A DNA stretch of 63,958 nucleotides from Candidatus Glassbacteria bacterium (GCA_019456185.1 VRUH01000010.1:36251-100208); one strand, 5' to 3'; positions 34,856 to 44,225 are shown, counted from the stretch's first letter. Notes: generated by a model from the sequence alone, not told the origin. Numbers and translations: made by a program.

Positions 34856-37800
34856 TCAGCGGGTCCCCGCCTGAGATGTGCTGTCCGTACCGGTCTGACC
34901 CTGCAGTTCGCGCAGTCTGTCCCGCGCGCTTCTGAGCCAGTCGCCACCCTGCCCCGCCCTGGCCTCCAGAAGCTGGTAAACCTTTATCGCCTCGGGTGTC
35001 CGGCCCATCTCTTCCAGCAGCATACCTTTGCGGTACAAAGCCTGCAGCGCGAATTCGCTGCGCGGGCCCGCTATCGACTCCACGCCATCCAGCGCCCCGA
35101 GCGCCGGGCGGCTGTATCCGGCCGCCCGGTACTGCCCGGCCAGCGCCAGGCGGGCCCGGGCATTCTGTGTGGTATCGGGACTCCAGAAAGAACTCAGTAC
35201 GTCCAGCGCCTCGCTCACCCTGCCGGCCCTGACCGCTGCATCGGCCCATTCGCGCACAACCTTGTCATGCCCGCCCAGACCACGTAGAGCTGCCCACTGC
35301 CGGCGGCGGAAGTCGAGAGCATCGTCCCAGCGGTTCTCCGCCCCCGCAATCAGCGCGTTGACGGCCATGGTCTGCTCCTCGTTCAGTTCGGCCTCCGGAT
35401 CGACTGACTCCAGCAGAGCGAGAGCATTATCCGCTCGCCCGGCGCTGACATACAGTCCGGCCAGTTCCACTCGCGCCAGTTTGCCGACCGGACTCCAGGG
35501 GTATTTCCCGGCCAGAGCGGTCAGTCTGCGGTTGGCCTCGGCCACATCGGCCGCGGCACGCGACAGCCGCCAGCCGATCCAGAGCAGCCGGTCCCCCGGG
35601 GAGACGTCGGCAAAGAGCAGTTCGAGATCCTCGTGGAGGCTGGTCGCATTCTGGAGCCGCCCCCGGTCGATACAGTAGGCGATCTCATCGAGCATCAGCA
35701 CCGCCAGTGCCGCGCGGCGCTCAGGGTACTTGCGGCGGAAATCGTCGCGCGACTCCGCCACCTCGTCCAGTTCCCCGGCCGCCGCCCGGCAGGCCATAAT
35801 CCCGCGATAGGCCTGGAAGGCGACATCAATCCGGAAGAACCGGTTCCACGGCGCATCGCGCAAGTCCTCGAAATCTTTGCGGATTTTCCCGATCGTTTTC
35901 TTGTCGCCCCCGCGTGCCAGCCGGGCCTGAATGGAAAACAGCTCGGCCAGTTCCTCGTACGCGTCGATATTTTTCAGCCGTTCGCGGTAGCTGTCGGCCA
36001 GGCCGGGATTTCCGGCGGAGTAGTAGAGTTCTGTGGCCAGGACAGCCACAATCCGTTCCGATTCGGGCTCCCGGTAGTTATCCCTGAAATTCATCAGCCG
36101 TGTGGCCGCCCCGCCGTAATCGCCAAGGGCGGTCAGCGCCCTGATCCGGTAGGCGTCGAACCGGCGGCGCAGAGCGGTGTCGAGATCGCCGGGAGAAAGC
36201 TCGTCCATAACCTTCACCGCCCGGCCGTAGCGCCCGGTGAGAAAACTGGCCTCGGCCAGGGCCGTGCGGTAAGAGATATCCTCGACCGCGTATGGATGCT
36301 GCTCGCCCCACAGGCTGATCGTGCGATAGGCCAGGAACTGGCGTTCCTGCTTGAGGTGGATCGCGCCCAGTTTCAAACCGGCCAGGCTGGCCCAGCGGCC
36401 TCCGCCGTCACTCTCAGCCAGCCTGCCGTACAACCCGGCCGCACTGTCCCGCGCACCCGCGAACGAGGCGCCCTCCAAGGATTCAGCCAGACTGAACGCC
36501 GCCTGTTGACCGATACTGCTCAGCCCGGCGATCCCCACGGCCTCGGTCCACATCGCCCGCGCGGAATCGGCCAGGATCATCACCGCCATCCCGGTATCGG
36601 CCTCGGCCCTGACGATAAACCGCCCGGCCAGCCAGTCCAGGACCTCGGTCCGGACTTTTCCGTTGTTCAGTGCCGCCAGTTCGCTAAGCAGTACGTCCTC
36701 AGCCTGGGAGATTTCGATCGGACCCAGAGTCGGGCCGATCCGCTGCAGGATCTGAAGATAGGTTTCCAGAGCCTGGTCCCGTCCCGGAAACTGAGGTTCA
36801 CCGCTGAGCAGCAACCGGATGTCCCTCCAGGCCTGGGCCAGCCGCTCACTGCCCTCGAAAGAACCCTCGCGCCTGAGTTTCAACGCGCTGAGGTATTTAT
36901 AGCGGATCAGCCGCAGGCGGTCGCCGGGGGCCTGCGAGTTCTCGCGCTGCATGATCGCCAGCGCCCGTTCATAGTCATCGAGTTTATCGGCGGCGATCTC
37001 CGCCAGCCGGACCCCGTCCACCCGGCCCGCCTGCTGGAGATAGATGTCCAGCAACTCCTCGGCGGCCTCGGCCGGCCGGGCGGACTCGAACAGACCGATT
37101 TCCTCCAGCCTGTCGGTCGCCTGCTGCCAGTAACTACTCGCCGGGTATTGTTCCGCCAGTTGCTCCAGCAATTCCCTTTCCGCCTCCACTCCGCGGGTGT
37201 CGCGCTGCAGCTCGGCGTATGCCAGCAACTGCCTGTCCTTGTCGTGCAGAGGGTCACCGGAGGAGGCCAGGTAGTCGCGCAACAGCGCTCCGCCGCGGAG
37301 CGTATCGCCGTCGGCCAGGTGCAGGTGCGCCCGCTCGAGCAGAATGCGGGCCGCAACCGCTGAATTGCTCTCGGCGGTCTGCGCCTCCCGCAACACTTCG
37401 AGCGCCCTGTCGATCCCCGATTCAGTACGGGCGAACCGTGCGCGGATCAGGGCCAGAGACGCGTCATCCCCGGCCGCTCCGAATCTGGCGACGTAGTTGT
37501 CCAGCCCCTGCCGCGCCTGCTCCATCATCCCGGTCCGTTCGGCGGCGTCCACGATCCGCTCCAGCAGAGCCAACGCCCGCTCGCGGTCATCCTCCAGTTC
37601 TATCACGCGGGCGGCGTAGCTGAAAAATCCCCGGCGGTCGTCGCGGCGGAGGCCGATCTCCATCAGCAGCCTGAACAGCGAATCGGGCGGGACACCTTCC
37701 TGACCGAGCCCCTCGCGGCCGGCCAGCAGGCTCAACGCGCTGTCGGCCGATGAAAACTCGTCCTGGGCCAGGTGCGCTTTGCCGACAAGGTAGGTCAGTC

Positions 37801-38617
37801 CCGGTGAACTCAACGGCGCATCGCCCGAGGTACGTCTGATCTCCTCGACTACCCTCAGGGCGGAGTCCGGCATGCCCACTCCGGTGAGCGCGCCGATTGC
37901 GATAATCTGGACCGGGAGGTCCTGCTGGGAGAGCGTTTTTTCGCTTTTGATGGAAATTCTGCTCAGCAGGTAGACCGCTTCCTCCGCGCGGCCCTGGGCG
38001 ACCAGCAGCTGGGCGGCGAGCTGCAGCGCACTCAGCAGGTGCTGCTCGTTGTCCCCGCTGCGTAGGTACTGGAGGTAAGCTTCCAGTGCCCGGCTGTCCA
38101 GACCGGAGCGGCGCGCGCTATGGCCGATACCGATCAGCGCGGCCAGGGCGAACGAAGAATCGGCGAAATTGGCGGCCACCGGTTCGAGAGTGCGTACCGC
38201 GGCGGTGTCGCGTCCATTCCGGCTCAATATCAGTCCCAGCCGCACTAGGCTTTGCCCGGTCCAGTCGCTGGAGGGATAGTTGACTATCGAGGTGCGCAGA
38301 TAACTTTCGGCGCTGTCGGTTTGTCCCCGGCCATCGAGCAGCATCCCTTTCAGAAAGAGAGCGTAGGCCTTGGCCGGTTCCCTTCCCGGCTGGTCGAGGT
38401 AACGATCGATAACCTGCATCGCCGTGGCGGTGTCGCCGCGCGAGGCCTGGCGCAGAGCACCTTTGAGCAGGCGTAGGTTGTCACCGGCGGCAGAAAGCCA
38501 TCCCGAGGCGGCTAGCAGAGATACCATGACAATTGCCGTAACACTTTTTCTCTTACTCAATGGACCCATGCTCCCCGTTGACCGGCTATCCGCCCGGGCC
38601 ATCAGGCGCAGCCGCAT
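34856..38617 (-). CDS. Very long tetratricopeptide-repeat protein, exported
   Basis: 1253 residues. A signal-like segment (SVTAIVMVSLLAASGWLSAAG) starts about 25 residues in, so the true start may be the ATG at 38569. The whole mature part is alpha-helical with degenerate TPR units of the A-x-x-x-L-G/A-x-x-Y/F type (for example AESYLRTSIVNYPSSDW; ALEAYLQYLRSGDNEQ; AIKVYQLLEARAG). It ends with a Gln/Thr/Ser-rich tail. TPR solenoids this long act as periplasmic or outer-membrane scaffolds for protein complexes; the partner is unknown. It is convergent with ispE (8 bases between stops). Confidence 0.85.
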   Translation of the reverse strand: MRLRLMARADSRSTGSMGPLSKRKSVTAIVMVSLLAASGWLSAAGDNLRLLKGALRQASRGDTATAMQVIDRYLDQPGREPAKAYALFLKGMLLDGRGQTDSAESYLRTSIVNYPSSDWTGQSLVRLGLILSRNGRDTAAVRTLEPVAANFADSSFALAALIGIGHSARRSGLDSRALEAYLQYLRSGDNEQHLLSALQLAAQLLVAQGRAEEAVYLLSRISIKSEKTLSQQDLPVQIIAIGALTGVGMPDSALRVVEEIRRTSGDAPLSSPGLTYLVGKAHLAQDEFSSADSALSLLAGREGLGQEGVPPDSLFRLLMEIGLRRDDRRGFFSYAARVIELEDDRERALALLERIVDAAERTGMMEQARQGLDNYVARFGAAGDDASLALIRARFARTESGIDRALEVLREAQTAESNSAVAARILLERAHLHLADGDTLRGGALLRDYLASSGDPLHDKDRQLLAYAELQRDTRGVEAERELLEQLAEQYPASSYWQQATDRLEEIGLFESARPAEAAEELLDIYLQQAGRVDGVRLAEIAADKLDDYERALAIMQRENSQAPGDRLRLIRYKYLSALKLRREGSFEGSERLAQAWRDIRLLLSGEPQFPGRDQALETYLQILQRIGPTLGPIEISQAEDVLLSELAALNNGKVRTEVLDWLAGRFIVRAEADTGMAVMILADSARAMWTEAVGIAGLSSIGQQAAFSLAESLEGASFAGARDSAAGLYGRLAESDGGGRWASLAGLKLGAIHLKQERQFLAYRTISLWGEQHPYAVEDISYRTALAEASFLTGRYGRAVKVMDELSPGDLDTALRRRFDAYRIRALTALGDYGGAATRLMNFRDNYREPESERIVAVLATELYYSAGNPGLADSYRERLKNIDAYEELAELFSIQARLARGGDKKTIGKIRKDFEDLRDAPWNRFFRIDVAFQAYRGIMACRAAAGELDEVAESRDDFRRKYPERRAALAVLMLDEIAYCIDRGRLQNATSLHEDLELLFADVSPGDRLLWIGWRLSRAAADVAEANRRLTALAGKYPWSPVGKLARVELAGLYVSAGRADNALALLESVDPEAELNEEQTMAVNALIAGAENRWDDALDFRRRQWAALRGLGGHDKVVREWADAAVRAGRVSEALDVLSSFWSPDTTQNARARLALAGQYRAAGYSRPALGALDGVESIAGPRSEFALQALYRKGMLLEEMGRTPEAIKVYQLLEARAGQGGDWLRSARDRLRELQGQTGTDSTSQAGTR

Positions 38618-38913
38618 AAGCTATATCCCAGGACAAAAAGATGACAAATCGTCCGAGTTGCGATATATTGATTATCCCGGTCCGCTGAATTCCGGGAGAT
38701 ATTATACCCGCAACATCCGGACCGTGTTCGATTTTCGGCGTTAAGCCGCTGCAATAAAATTGCCCGCGCAAAACCGGCGGGCGCAAGTTGTAGGATTATA
38801 ACACATTCGGGACCGGACTGTAAACAGTAAGTTGTTGCTGGGCAACCCGGACAGTTACAGTCGGCAGAGTACGGGGAGCGGACAGATATTCCCCCCGGCA
38901 GATGGAGGCAGCA

Positions 38914-39900
38914 ATGAAGGTAGTGGTTCTTGCCGGCGGCGTCAGCGCCGAGCGGGAAATTTCCCTGGCCAGCGGCAAGGCCGTGCGCGAAACTCTGCGC
39001 AACGCCGGGCACGAGGCCGATATCGTGGACCCGGGCAGTGGCTGGAAAGTTGTCGAGCCGCACGAGGTGCCGCTCGAGGCGAACCGCACCTCGTGCGGCC
39101 TGCCCGGGGGCGAGGGCACCGGGTTGCTGACTGCCGCCGACATCGTGTTCAACACTCTGCACGGGGGCCAGGGTGAGGACGGGACGGTAAACGCCGTGCT
39201 GGAACTACTGGGAGTGCCTTATGTCGGAGGAAAGCCCGCCGCCTGCGCGGCCGCGATGGACAAGGCCACCAGCAAGATGCTGTTCAGCCAGGCGGGGGTG
39301 CCGACCCCGGATTACATCCTGCTGGATGGCTGGAACCGGGGGCTGTGGACAGATTCCCTGGCCGAAGCCGCCGGACGGTTCGGCCTGCCGCTGGTTGTCA
39401 AGCCGGCCGAGGAAGGCTCCACGGTTGGATTGACCAAAGTCGAGAGCGACGATCAACTCTTCCCGGCCGCCGAGGAAGCCGCCCGGTTCAGCCGCCGGGT
39501 GGTGGTCGAAAAATTTATCGCCGGCAGGGAACTCACTGTCGGCGTGGTCGCCGACGAGGCTCTGCCGGTGCTGGAAGTAATAGTTCCCGGCGGGCTCTAC
39601 GATTTCGAGGCCAAGTACCGCAGCCACGACAATAAGTATATCTGCCCGGCCGAGATCGACCCGGAAGTGGCGGAGGAGGCTCAGAAATTTGCCCTGCTGG
39701 CTTTCGACTTGCTGGGCCTGCTGGATTACTCCCGAATCGATTTCCGCCTGGACGACCGGGGCGGACTGTGGTGTCTGGAAGCCAACAACCAGCCCGGGAT
39801 GACCAGCAGCAGCCTGCTGCCGAAGGCAGCCGCGGTCTCCGGTCTCGAATTGCCGGGCCTGTTGGAAAAAATTATCGCCAGCGCGCTCTCGAGGTACTGA
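38914..39900 (+). CDS. ddl: D-alanine--D-alanine ligase
   Basis: 328 residues of the ATP-grasp fold. VVVLAGGVSAEREISLASG is the N-terminal signature with the catalytic Glu. FNTLHGGQGEDGTV and VVVKPAEEGSTVGLTKV are the ATP-binding portions (the latter as LVVKPAEEGSTVG), and CLEANNQPGMTSSSLLPKAA is the C-terminal Mg-ligand motif. It makes the D-Ala-D-Ala peptidoglycan precursor. The start at 38914 follows GGAGG six bases upstream, better than the Met four codons earlier. folE2 starts 67 bases downstream. Confidence 0.96.
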   Translation: MKVVVLAGGVSAEREISLASGKAVRETLRNAGHEADIVDPGSGWKVVEPHEVPLEANRTSCGLPGGEGTGLLTAADIVFNTLHGGQGEDGTVNAVLELLGVPYVGGKPAACAAAMDKATSKMLFSQAGVPTPDYILLDGWNRGLWTDSLAEAAGRFGLPLVVKPAEEGSTVGLTKVESDDQLFPAAEEAARFSRRVVVEKFIAGRELTVGVVADEALPVLEVIVPGGLYDFEAKYRSHDNKYICPAEIDPEVAEEAQKFALLAFDLLGLLDYSRIDFRLDDRGGLWCLEANNQPGMTSSSLLPKAAAVSGLELPGLLEKIIASALSRY

Positions 39901-39967
39901 AGATGCCGATGCGCCTGGCGGTGTTTACTATATACGCGGTTTCGGGAATTCAGCAAAGGACGGCGTG

Positions 39968-40810
39968 ATGAAGGGTTATATCGAAACATTGAATGAAAAA
40001 AAGAAATCCGGGCGCAGCCCGTTACGCGATATCCAGAGCGAAAGCGACCACCGCAACCTGGAAATCCAGAAAGTGGGGGTGAAAGGCCTCCGTTATCCGA
40101 TAGTTGTGCAGGACCGGGTCAACGGGACCCAGCACACCGTGGCCGAAATCCAGATGGCGGTTCACCTGCCCCACAATTTCCGCGGTACGCACATGAGCAG
40201 GTTTCTGGAAATACTCAACCGCCATCGCGGGAATATCGCCTCGGATAATTTGACTGAAATCCTGGCCGAGATGCGGAAAAAACTGGACGCCGAAGTGGCT
40301 CACATGGAGCTTGAGTTCCCCTACTTTATCGAAAAGCTGGCCCCGGTGACCAAAGCCGCTGGCCTGCAGGAGTATATGTGCACGTTCGACGGGTCGCTGG
40401 GGGCGAACGAGGAAGATTCGAACTTTACCCTGCACGTGAGGGTTCCAGTCACAACCCTGTGCCCGTGTTCCAAGGAAATCTCCAGCTACGGGGCGCATAA
40501 CCAGCGCAGCTACGTGTTGCTGTCGGTCCGGTTCGAAGGGTTTGTGTGGATCGAGGACCTGGTGGAAGTGGCCGAGGAATCGGCAAGCTGCACGCTGTAC
40601 CCTCTGCTCAAGCGCAAGGACGAAAAATACGTCACCGAGTACGCCTTCAACAATCCCAGGTTCGTGGAGGACGTGGTCCGCGAGTGCGCGATCCGTCTGG
40701 AGGAAATGCAGGACGTGTACTGGTATCGGGTGGAAGCGGAGAATTACGAATCAATCCACAACCACAATGCCTACGCGCTGATCGAGAAGAACGAGAACGA
40801 CGATAAGTAA
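39968..40810 (+). CDS. folE2: GTP cyclohydrolase FolE2 (type IB)
   Basis: 280 residues. VPVTTLCPCSKEIS carries the metal-binding Cys, followed by GAHNQRSYV, and EDVVRECAIRLE with NYESIHNHNAYA near the end are FolE2-specific. The enzyme makes dihydroneopterin triphosphate for folate or queuosine precursors and can work with metals other than zinc. AAAGGACG lies upstream of the ATG at 39968; a GTG codon directly before is an alternative. No Zur-like operator is visible. It follows ddl on the same strand, with a gap of 67 bases. Confidence 0.95.
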   Translation: MKGYIETLNEKKKSGRSPLRDIQSESDHRNLEIQKVGVKGLRYPIVVQDRVNGTQHTVAEIQMAVHLPHNFRGTHMSRFLEILNRHRGNIASDNLTEILAEMRKKLDAEVAHMELEFPYFIEKLAPVTKAAGLQEYMCTFDGSLGANEEDSNFTLHVRVPVTTLCPCSKEISSYGAHNQRSYVLLSVRFEGFVWIEDLVEVAEESASCTLYPLLKRKDEKYVTEYAFNNPRFVEDVVRECAIRLEEMQDVYWYRVEAENYESIHNHNAYALIEKNENDDK

Positions 40811-40998
40811 GGACATCCACAGCCGGCGGATTTCGCAAACCGGCGCCGAAGTCGCAGTCCAGTCTGCCTGTGTTCAGCGCAACGTATTTCTGGTTATCAT
40901 GCTCTTGCAACGGTTATATTGAAATTCACGATTAAACCAGCTCTGCTGATAACGTGCAATTGCGCAAAATACACCGCAAAATAATTACGTGAATTTAC

Positions 40999-41027
40999 TT
41001 GACACGCCGCGCCAGGTTCATTAGTAT
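40999..41027 (+). promoter_or_regulatory. Sigma-70 promoter for the M23 peptidase gene
   Basis: TTGACA at 40999-41004, 17-base spacer, TAGTAT at 41022-41027. About 55 bases of leader to the start at 41089. Confidence 0.75.
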
Positions 41028-41088
41028 TTGGAAGCATCGGGGTTTTATTGCGCCCCAGTGTTTTCCCCGCCTTTTACGGAGACTGCAC

Positions 41089-42009
41089 ATGCGCCTGAAA
41101 GACTGGACTGTTCTCGTAGTCCCCCATAACGAGTTCCAGCCGCACAGGTTCAAAATCTCCAGGTTTATTGCCCTCAGTCTGATGCTGTTCGTTATCGGCG
41201 TAGGAGCCGGTGTCTCCTACCTGATCGTCACCTCGTCCAGTAAAAATTTCGATTATCTGCGCTATCTCAACCTGCAGCGCGAAAACGGGATATTGACCCA
41301 GAAACTGCAGGACGTGGAAGGCAAGATCGAGAAGATGGACGCGCAGGTTTCCGGGCTGATGGAGGAAAACCAGCGATTCCGCAGTATCGCCGGGCTCGAC
41401 TTGCTTGACGAGGAAATCCGCGAAGTGGGTATCGGCGGTACGTTCATGGGCGCCCGCGAGGAGTTGCTGGAGATCAAACCGTCGCTGGCCCGTCGTCTTT
41501 ACAGCCAGGACGAGCAGGTGGACGTGCTGCTGCGTAAGTCGGCGCTGATCCAGCAGAGTCTCGAGGAAGCGATCGCCAGTATCGAGGAGAGCCGGGAAAA
41601 GTGGACGCACTACCCCTCGATCATGCCCACCAGGGGATACATCTCCAGCTATTTCGGCAAGCGCAGCCACCCGATCTACCATGTCTCCCAGTACCACAAC
41701 GGCATCGATATTTCCTGCGCCAAGGGTGAGCCGATTATCGCCCCGGCCGACGGGAAAGTGATTATGGTCAAGCAGCAGATCGGCTACGGCTTGACAGTGG
41801 CTATCGACCACGGCTACGGGCTGCTGACACGTTTCGCTCACTGCTCCAAGGCCAAGGTGCGTAACGGCCAGCAGGTCAAGCGCGGAGACCTTATCGCACT
41901 GGTGGGACAAAGCGGGATCACCACCGGACCCAACCTCCATTACGAAGTTTACCTGGACGGACGGGCGCGCGACCCGATGAATTTCATCCTGGACAACTAC
42001 GTCCCCTGA
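41089..42009 (+). CDS. M23 (LytM/NlpD-type) peptidase with membrane anchor and coiled coil
   Basis: 306 residues. One membrane helix (IALSLMLFVIGVGAGVSYLIV, about 25-45), a coiled coil (about 60-110), then the M23 domain: SSYFGKRSHPIYHVSQYHNG, HNGIDIS with His and Asp zinc ligands, FAHCSK, and PNLHYEV. In the last motif the usual HxH is NxH, so the first (catalytic) His is replaced by Asn while the zinc-binding His remains. It may cleave peptidoglycan weakly or act as an EnvC-like activator. ACGGAG precedes the ATG. Downstream is the SRP RNA. Confidence 0.92.
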   Translation: MRLKDWTVLVVPHNEFQPHRFKISRFIALSLMLFVIGVGAGVSYLIVTSSSKNFDYLRYLNLQRENGILTQKLQDVEGKIEKMDAQVSGLMEENQRFRSIAGLDLLDEEIREVGIGGTFMGAREELLEIKPSLARRLYSQDEQVDVLLRKSALIQQSLEEAIASIEESREKWTHYPSIMPTRGYISSYFGKRSHPIYHVSQYHNGIDISCAKGEPIIAPADGKVIMVKQQIGYGLTVAIDHGYGLLTRFAHCSKAKVRNGQQVKRGDLIALVGQSGITTGPNLHYEVYLDGRARDPMNFILDNYVP

Positions 42010-42076
42010 GCCCGGCACTCCCCTTCATTTACCAGATCGTGCTGACCCGCTTTGCAGACCGGGGGCGAAGTGCGCC

Positions 42077-42106
42077 TTGACAACACACGCGGCATTCCCT
42101 TATTTT
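42077..42106 (+). promoter_or_regulatory. Promoter of the 4.5S SRP RNA gene
   Basis: TTGACA at 42077-42082, 18-base spacer, TATTTT at 42101-42106, placing transcription start at about 42112. Confidence 0.75.
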
Positions 42107-42110
42107 AGAA

Positions 42111-42216
42111 GCGTCCCAGGTCCACAGGACAAAAGCTCGCTAACCCCGTCAGGACCGGAAGGTAGCAGCGGTATGCTTGTAGCGTTTGTCGCTGTGGGAA
42201 GCCTGGGACATTTTTT
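42111..42216 (+). ncRNA. ffs: 4.5S signal recognition particle RNA
   Basis: A ~106-base RNA. The conserved asymmetric and symmetric loops read GTCAGGACCGGAAGGTAGCAG (first 20 shown as core: GTCAGGACCGGAAGGTAGCA) with the GGAA tetraloop. The ends pair as TCCCAGG (42114-42120) with CCTGGGA (42202-42208), and a T run follows. It binds Ffh to form the SRP that targets membrane proteins to FtsY. A long plus-strand open frame across this region is a shadow. Confidence 0.95.
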
Positions 42217-42299
42217 TCCATCCGCCGGGCCAGTTGCAGATCATCTCTCCCTGACGCTTAGTTCCGTATCCCTCAACCCGAACCGCGGAGCACGCGCAG

Positions 42300-43304
42300 A
42301 TGTTCATTGTCGATTCCTACTCCACCGCCATTTTCATGTGCATCATCACCATGCTCTGCTGGGGCTCCTGGGCCAACACGCAGAAACTCGCCGGCCGTCA
42401 CTGGCGCTTCGAGCTGTTCTACTGGGATTACGCCCTGGGCGTGCTGATATTCTCGGCTCTCCTGGGCCTGACTCTGGGCAGCACAGGCGCGCAGGGCCGT
42501 CCGTTTCTGGCCGATATCGCCCAGGCCGGCTCGGGAGCGATCGGCTCGGCCGTGCTGGGGGGCGTGATTTTCAACCTGTCAAATATCCTGCTGGTGGCGG
42601 CGATATCCATGGCCGGAATGGCCGTGGCGTTTCCGGTGGGAGTGGGCCTGGCGCTGGTTATCGGGGTGATAACCAGTTACACGGTCAAGCCCGAGGGCGA
42701 TCCGTCGATGCTGTTTCTCGGCGTGGGTGTGGTGGCGCTGGCGATCCTGCTCGACGCGGCCGCGTACCGGCGGTCCGGCGCCGGCGCCGGCGGCGGGTTC
42801 AAGGGACTTGCCCTGTCGGTGGCCGCGGGTGTGCTGATGGGCTTTTTCTACCGCTGGGTGGCCGCATCGATGGCGACCGATTTCGCCTCGCCGGCAGACG
42901 GTATGCTTACGCCCTACACCGCAGTGTTCTTCTTCTCGCTCGGCCTGTTCGCCAGTAATTTCCTCTGGAACACCCTGGCGATGAAATTCCCGTTTGCCGG
43001 AGAGCCGGTGAAAATGGGTGATTATTTCCGGGGCAGTGCCGGAGTGCACCTGACCGGTATCATGGGCGGCCTGATCTGGAACCTCGGGATGAGTTTCAGT
43101 ATTATCGCCAGCGGCCAGGCGGGGTTCGCGATCAGCTACGGCCTGGGCCAGGGCGCCACGATGGTTGCGGCATTATGGGGCGTCTTTATCTGGAAGGAGT
43201 TCGCCGGCGCATCGAAAGGTACCGGCAAACTGCTGGCGGCGATGTTTGTCTGTTACGTCGTGGGGCTTACCCTGATAGTCTATGCCCGGACCGCCGGGGG
43301 ATAA
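42300..43304 (+). CDS. GRP/UPS-type sugar or DMT-superfamily permease
   Basis: 334 residues with ten membrane helices. The N-terminus MFIVDSYSTAIFMCIITMLC and SWANTQKLAG, and WRFELFYWDYALGVLI, are highly typical of the DMT/GRP permease group often annotated as multidrug DMT transporter or glucose/ribose porter. The true substrate is unknown. No clear ribosome site is visible, but GCGGAG lies about 14 bases before the ATG. A strong bidirectional terminator follows. Confidence 0.85.
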   Translation: MFIVDSYSTAIFMCIITMLCWGSWANTQKLAGRHWRFELFYWDYALGVLIFSALLGLTLGSTGAQGRPFLADIAQAGSGAIGSAVLGGVIFNLSNILLVAAISMAGMAVAFPVGVGLALVIGVITSYTVKPEGDPSMLFLGVGVVALAILLDAAAYRRSGAGAGGGFKGLALSVAAGVLMGFFYRWVAASMATDFASPADGMLTPYTAVFFFSLGLFASNFLWNTLAMKFPFAGEPVKMGDYFRGSAGVHLTGIMGGLIWNLGMSFSIIASGQAGFAISYGLGQGATMVAALWGVFIWKEFAGASKGTGKLLAAMFVCYVVGLTLIVYARTAGG

Positions 43305-43311
43305 AACCTAC

Positions 43312-43352
43312 AAAAAAGGCCGCCCGGAAATTCGCGCTCCCGGGCGGCCTTT
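43312..43352. terminator. Bidirectional terminator between permease and YbaK genes
   Basis: A run, then GGCCGCCCGG (43318-43327) pairing with CCGGGCGGCC (43340-43349), then T run. Confidence 0.9.
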
Positions 43353-43375
43353 GACCCGACCACACCATCCCGCCC

Positions 43376-43840
43376 TCAGGCAAAGATTTCCACCATCACC
43401 GGCTTGACCAGCCGCTTGAAATCCTCCCACTTCATTCTCACCGCCTCGTGATGGGTGCAGGCGTTGAATGTGATCGTGTCGTCTTTCTCCAGATGCTTGT
43501 CGCAGAACACCTTGATACCGTAGAGATTTCCGAACGGCGGCATGGCTCCCGGTTCACAGTCGGGGAACAGCTCCCGCATGGCGGCTTCATCGGCCAGCAC
43601 CGCGCCCTCCATGCCGGATGCCCGGGCGAAACTGTCGAGGTCCACCTGGTGGGGAGCATCCACAACTGCCAGTGCATACTCCTCGCCATCGGTAAGCAGC
43701 ACCGGCTTGACCACCTCCCGTCCGGGCCTGTGCACGCTGGCCGCGGTCTCCTGGGCGGTGTAAGTAACCGCGTGCGGGATTACTTCGTAGTCGACATCAT
43801 TCTGCTCCATGAACTCCCGGACTTTAGCGGCGATAGTCAT
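43376..43840 (-). CDS. YbaK/EbsC-family aminoacyl-tRNA deacylase-like protein
   Basis: 154 residues. The editing-domain fold is seen in TAQETAASVHRPGREVVKPV and in EPGAMPPFGNLYGIKVFCD, the family's ligand pocket with the Lys in VVKP. The C-terminus includes NACTHHEAVRMKWEDF. Members hydrolyse mischarged Cys- or Ala-tRNA(Pro) in trans. It starts 43840 with AAGGAG nine bases upstream. No partner synthetase is nearby. Confidence 0.9.
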   Translation of the reverse strand: MTIAAKVREFMEQNDVDYEVIPHAVTYTAQETAASVHRPGREVVKPVLLTDGEEYALAVVDAPHQVDLDSFARASGMEGAVLADEAAMRELFPDCEPGAMPPFGNLYGIKVFCDKHLEKDDTITFNACTHHEAVRMKWEDFKRLVKPVMVEIFA

Positions 43841-44131
43841 GGGTTAACTCCTTCCAGTATGCCTGGACACAGTCGTCCGGCTGGTGAGACCGCGTGGTTA
43901 CGGATCTGCAGGGTACAATTACCGGCAGTATCCGAAGAAGTGCCGGATGTGCAAAAGACATTTCCGAGGCCTGCCCCTTCTCGGCGCTCTGGTAACAAAT
44001 CTGCTGCAGTGGTAAGCCTGTACCGCAATGCCGGCTGATCAATCGGAGTTGGATTACGGTCCCTGAGTAATCATAGGCATGGAGAGGAAAAAATTCAAGC
44101 AGGCGAATGATAGAATGAGAAGCGAAATCTC

Positions 44132-44216
44132 CGGGCCGGGCGGGCGGCGCCGGTGCTTGCGCACCGGCAACCGCTCGGTTGCGCGCATTTATGCGCGCGC
44201 CGCCCGCCCGCGGAAG
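44132..44216. repeat. Cloverleaf-foldable palindromic element
   Basis: A 13-bp GC stem (44138-44150 with 44197-44209) encloses three consecutive hairpins: CGGTGC/GCACCG (44151-44156 with 44161-44166), GCAACC/GGTTGC (44167-44172 with 44177-44182), and GCGCAT/ATGCGC (44183-44188 with 44191-44196). The hairpins abut with no unpaired bases, so DNA or RNA can form a near-perfect four-way junction. A CCGGGC/GCCCGG pair (44131-44136 region and 44216-44221 region) extends the base past a small bulge. It lies just past the stop of the aldo/keto reductase gene. It is not a tRNA: there is no T-loop or anticodon-like arm. Confidence 0.75.
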
Positions 44217-44225
44217 CCCGGACCA

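Noticed and set aside
42077-42958. Long plus-strand frame through the SRP RNA and permease start
   Set aside because: It overlaps a clear 4.5S RNA and a permease in another frame, and its composition is Arg/Gly-rich noise.
44131-44221. tRNA gene
   Set aside because: The cloverleaf outline is tempting, but the acceptor-like stem is 13 bp, arms have 2-4-base loops, and there is no T-loop sequence, anticodon loop or CCA end.
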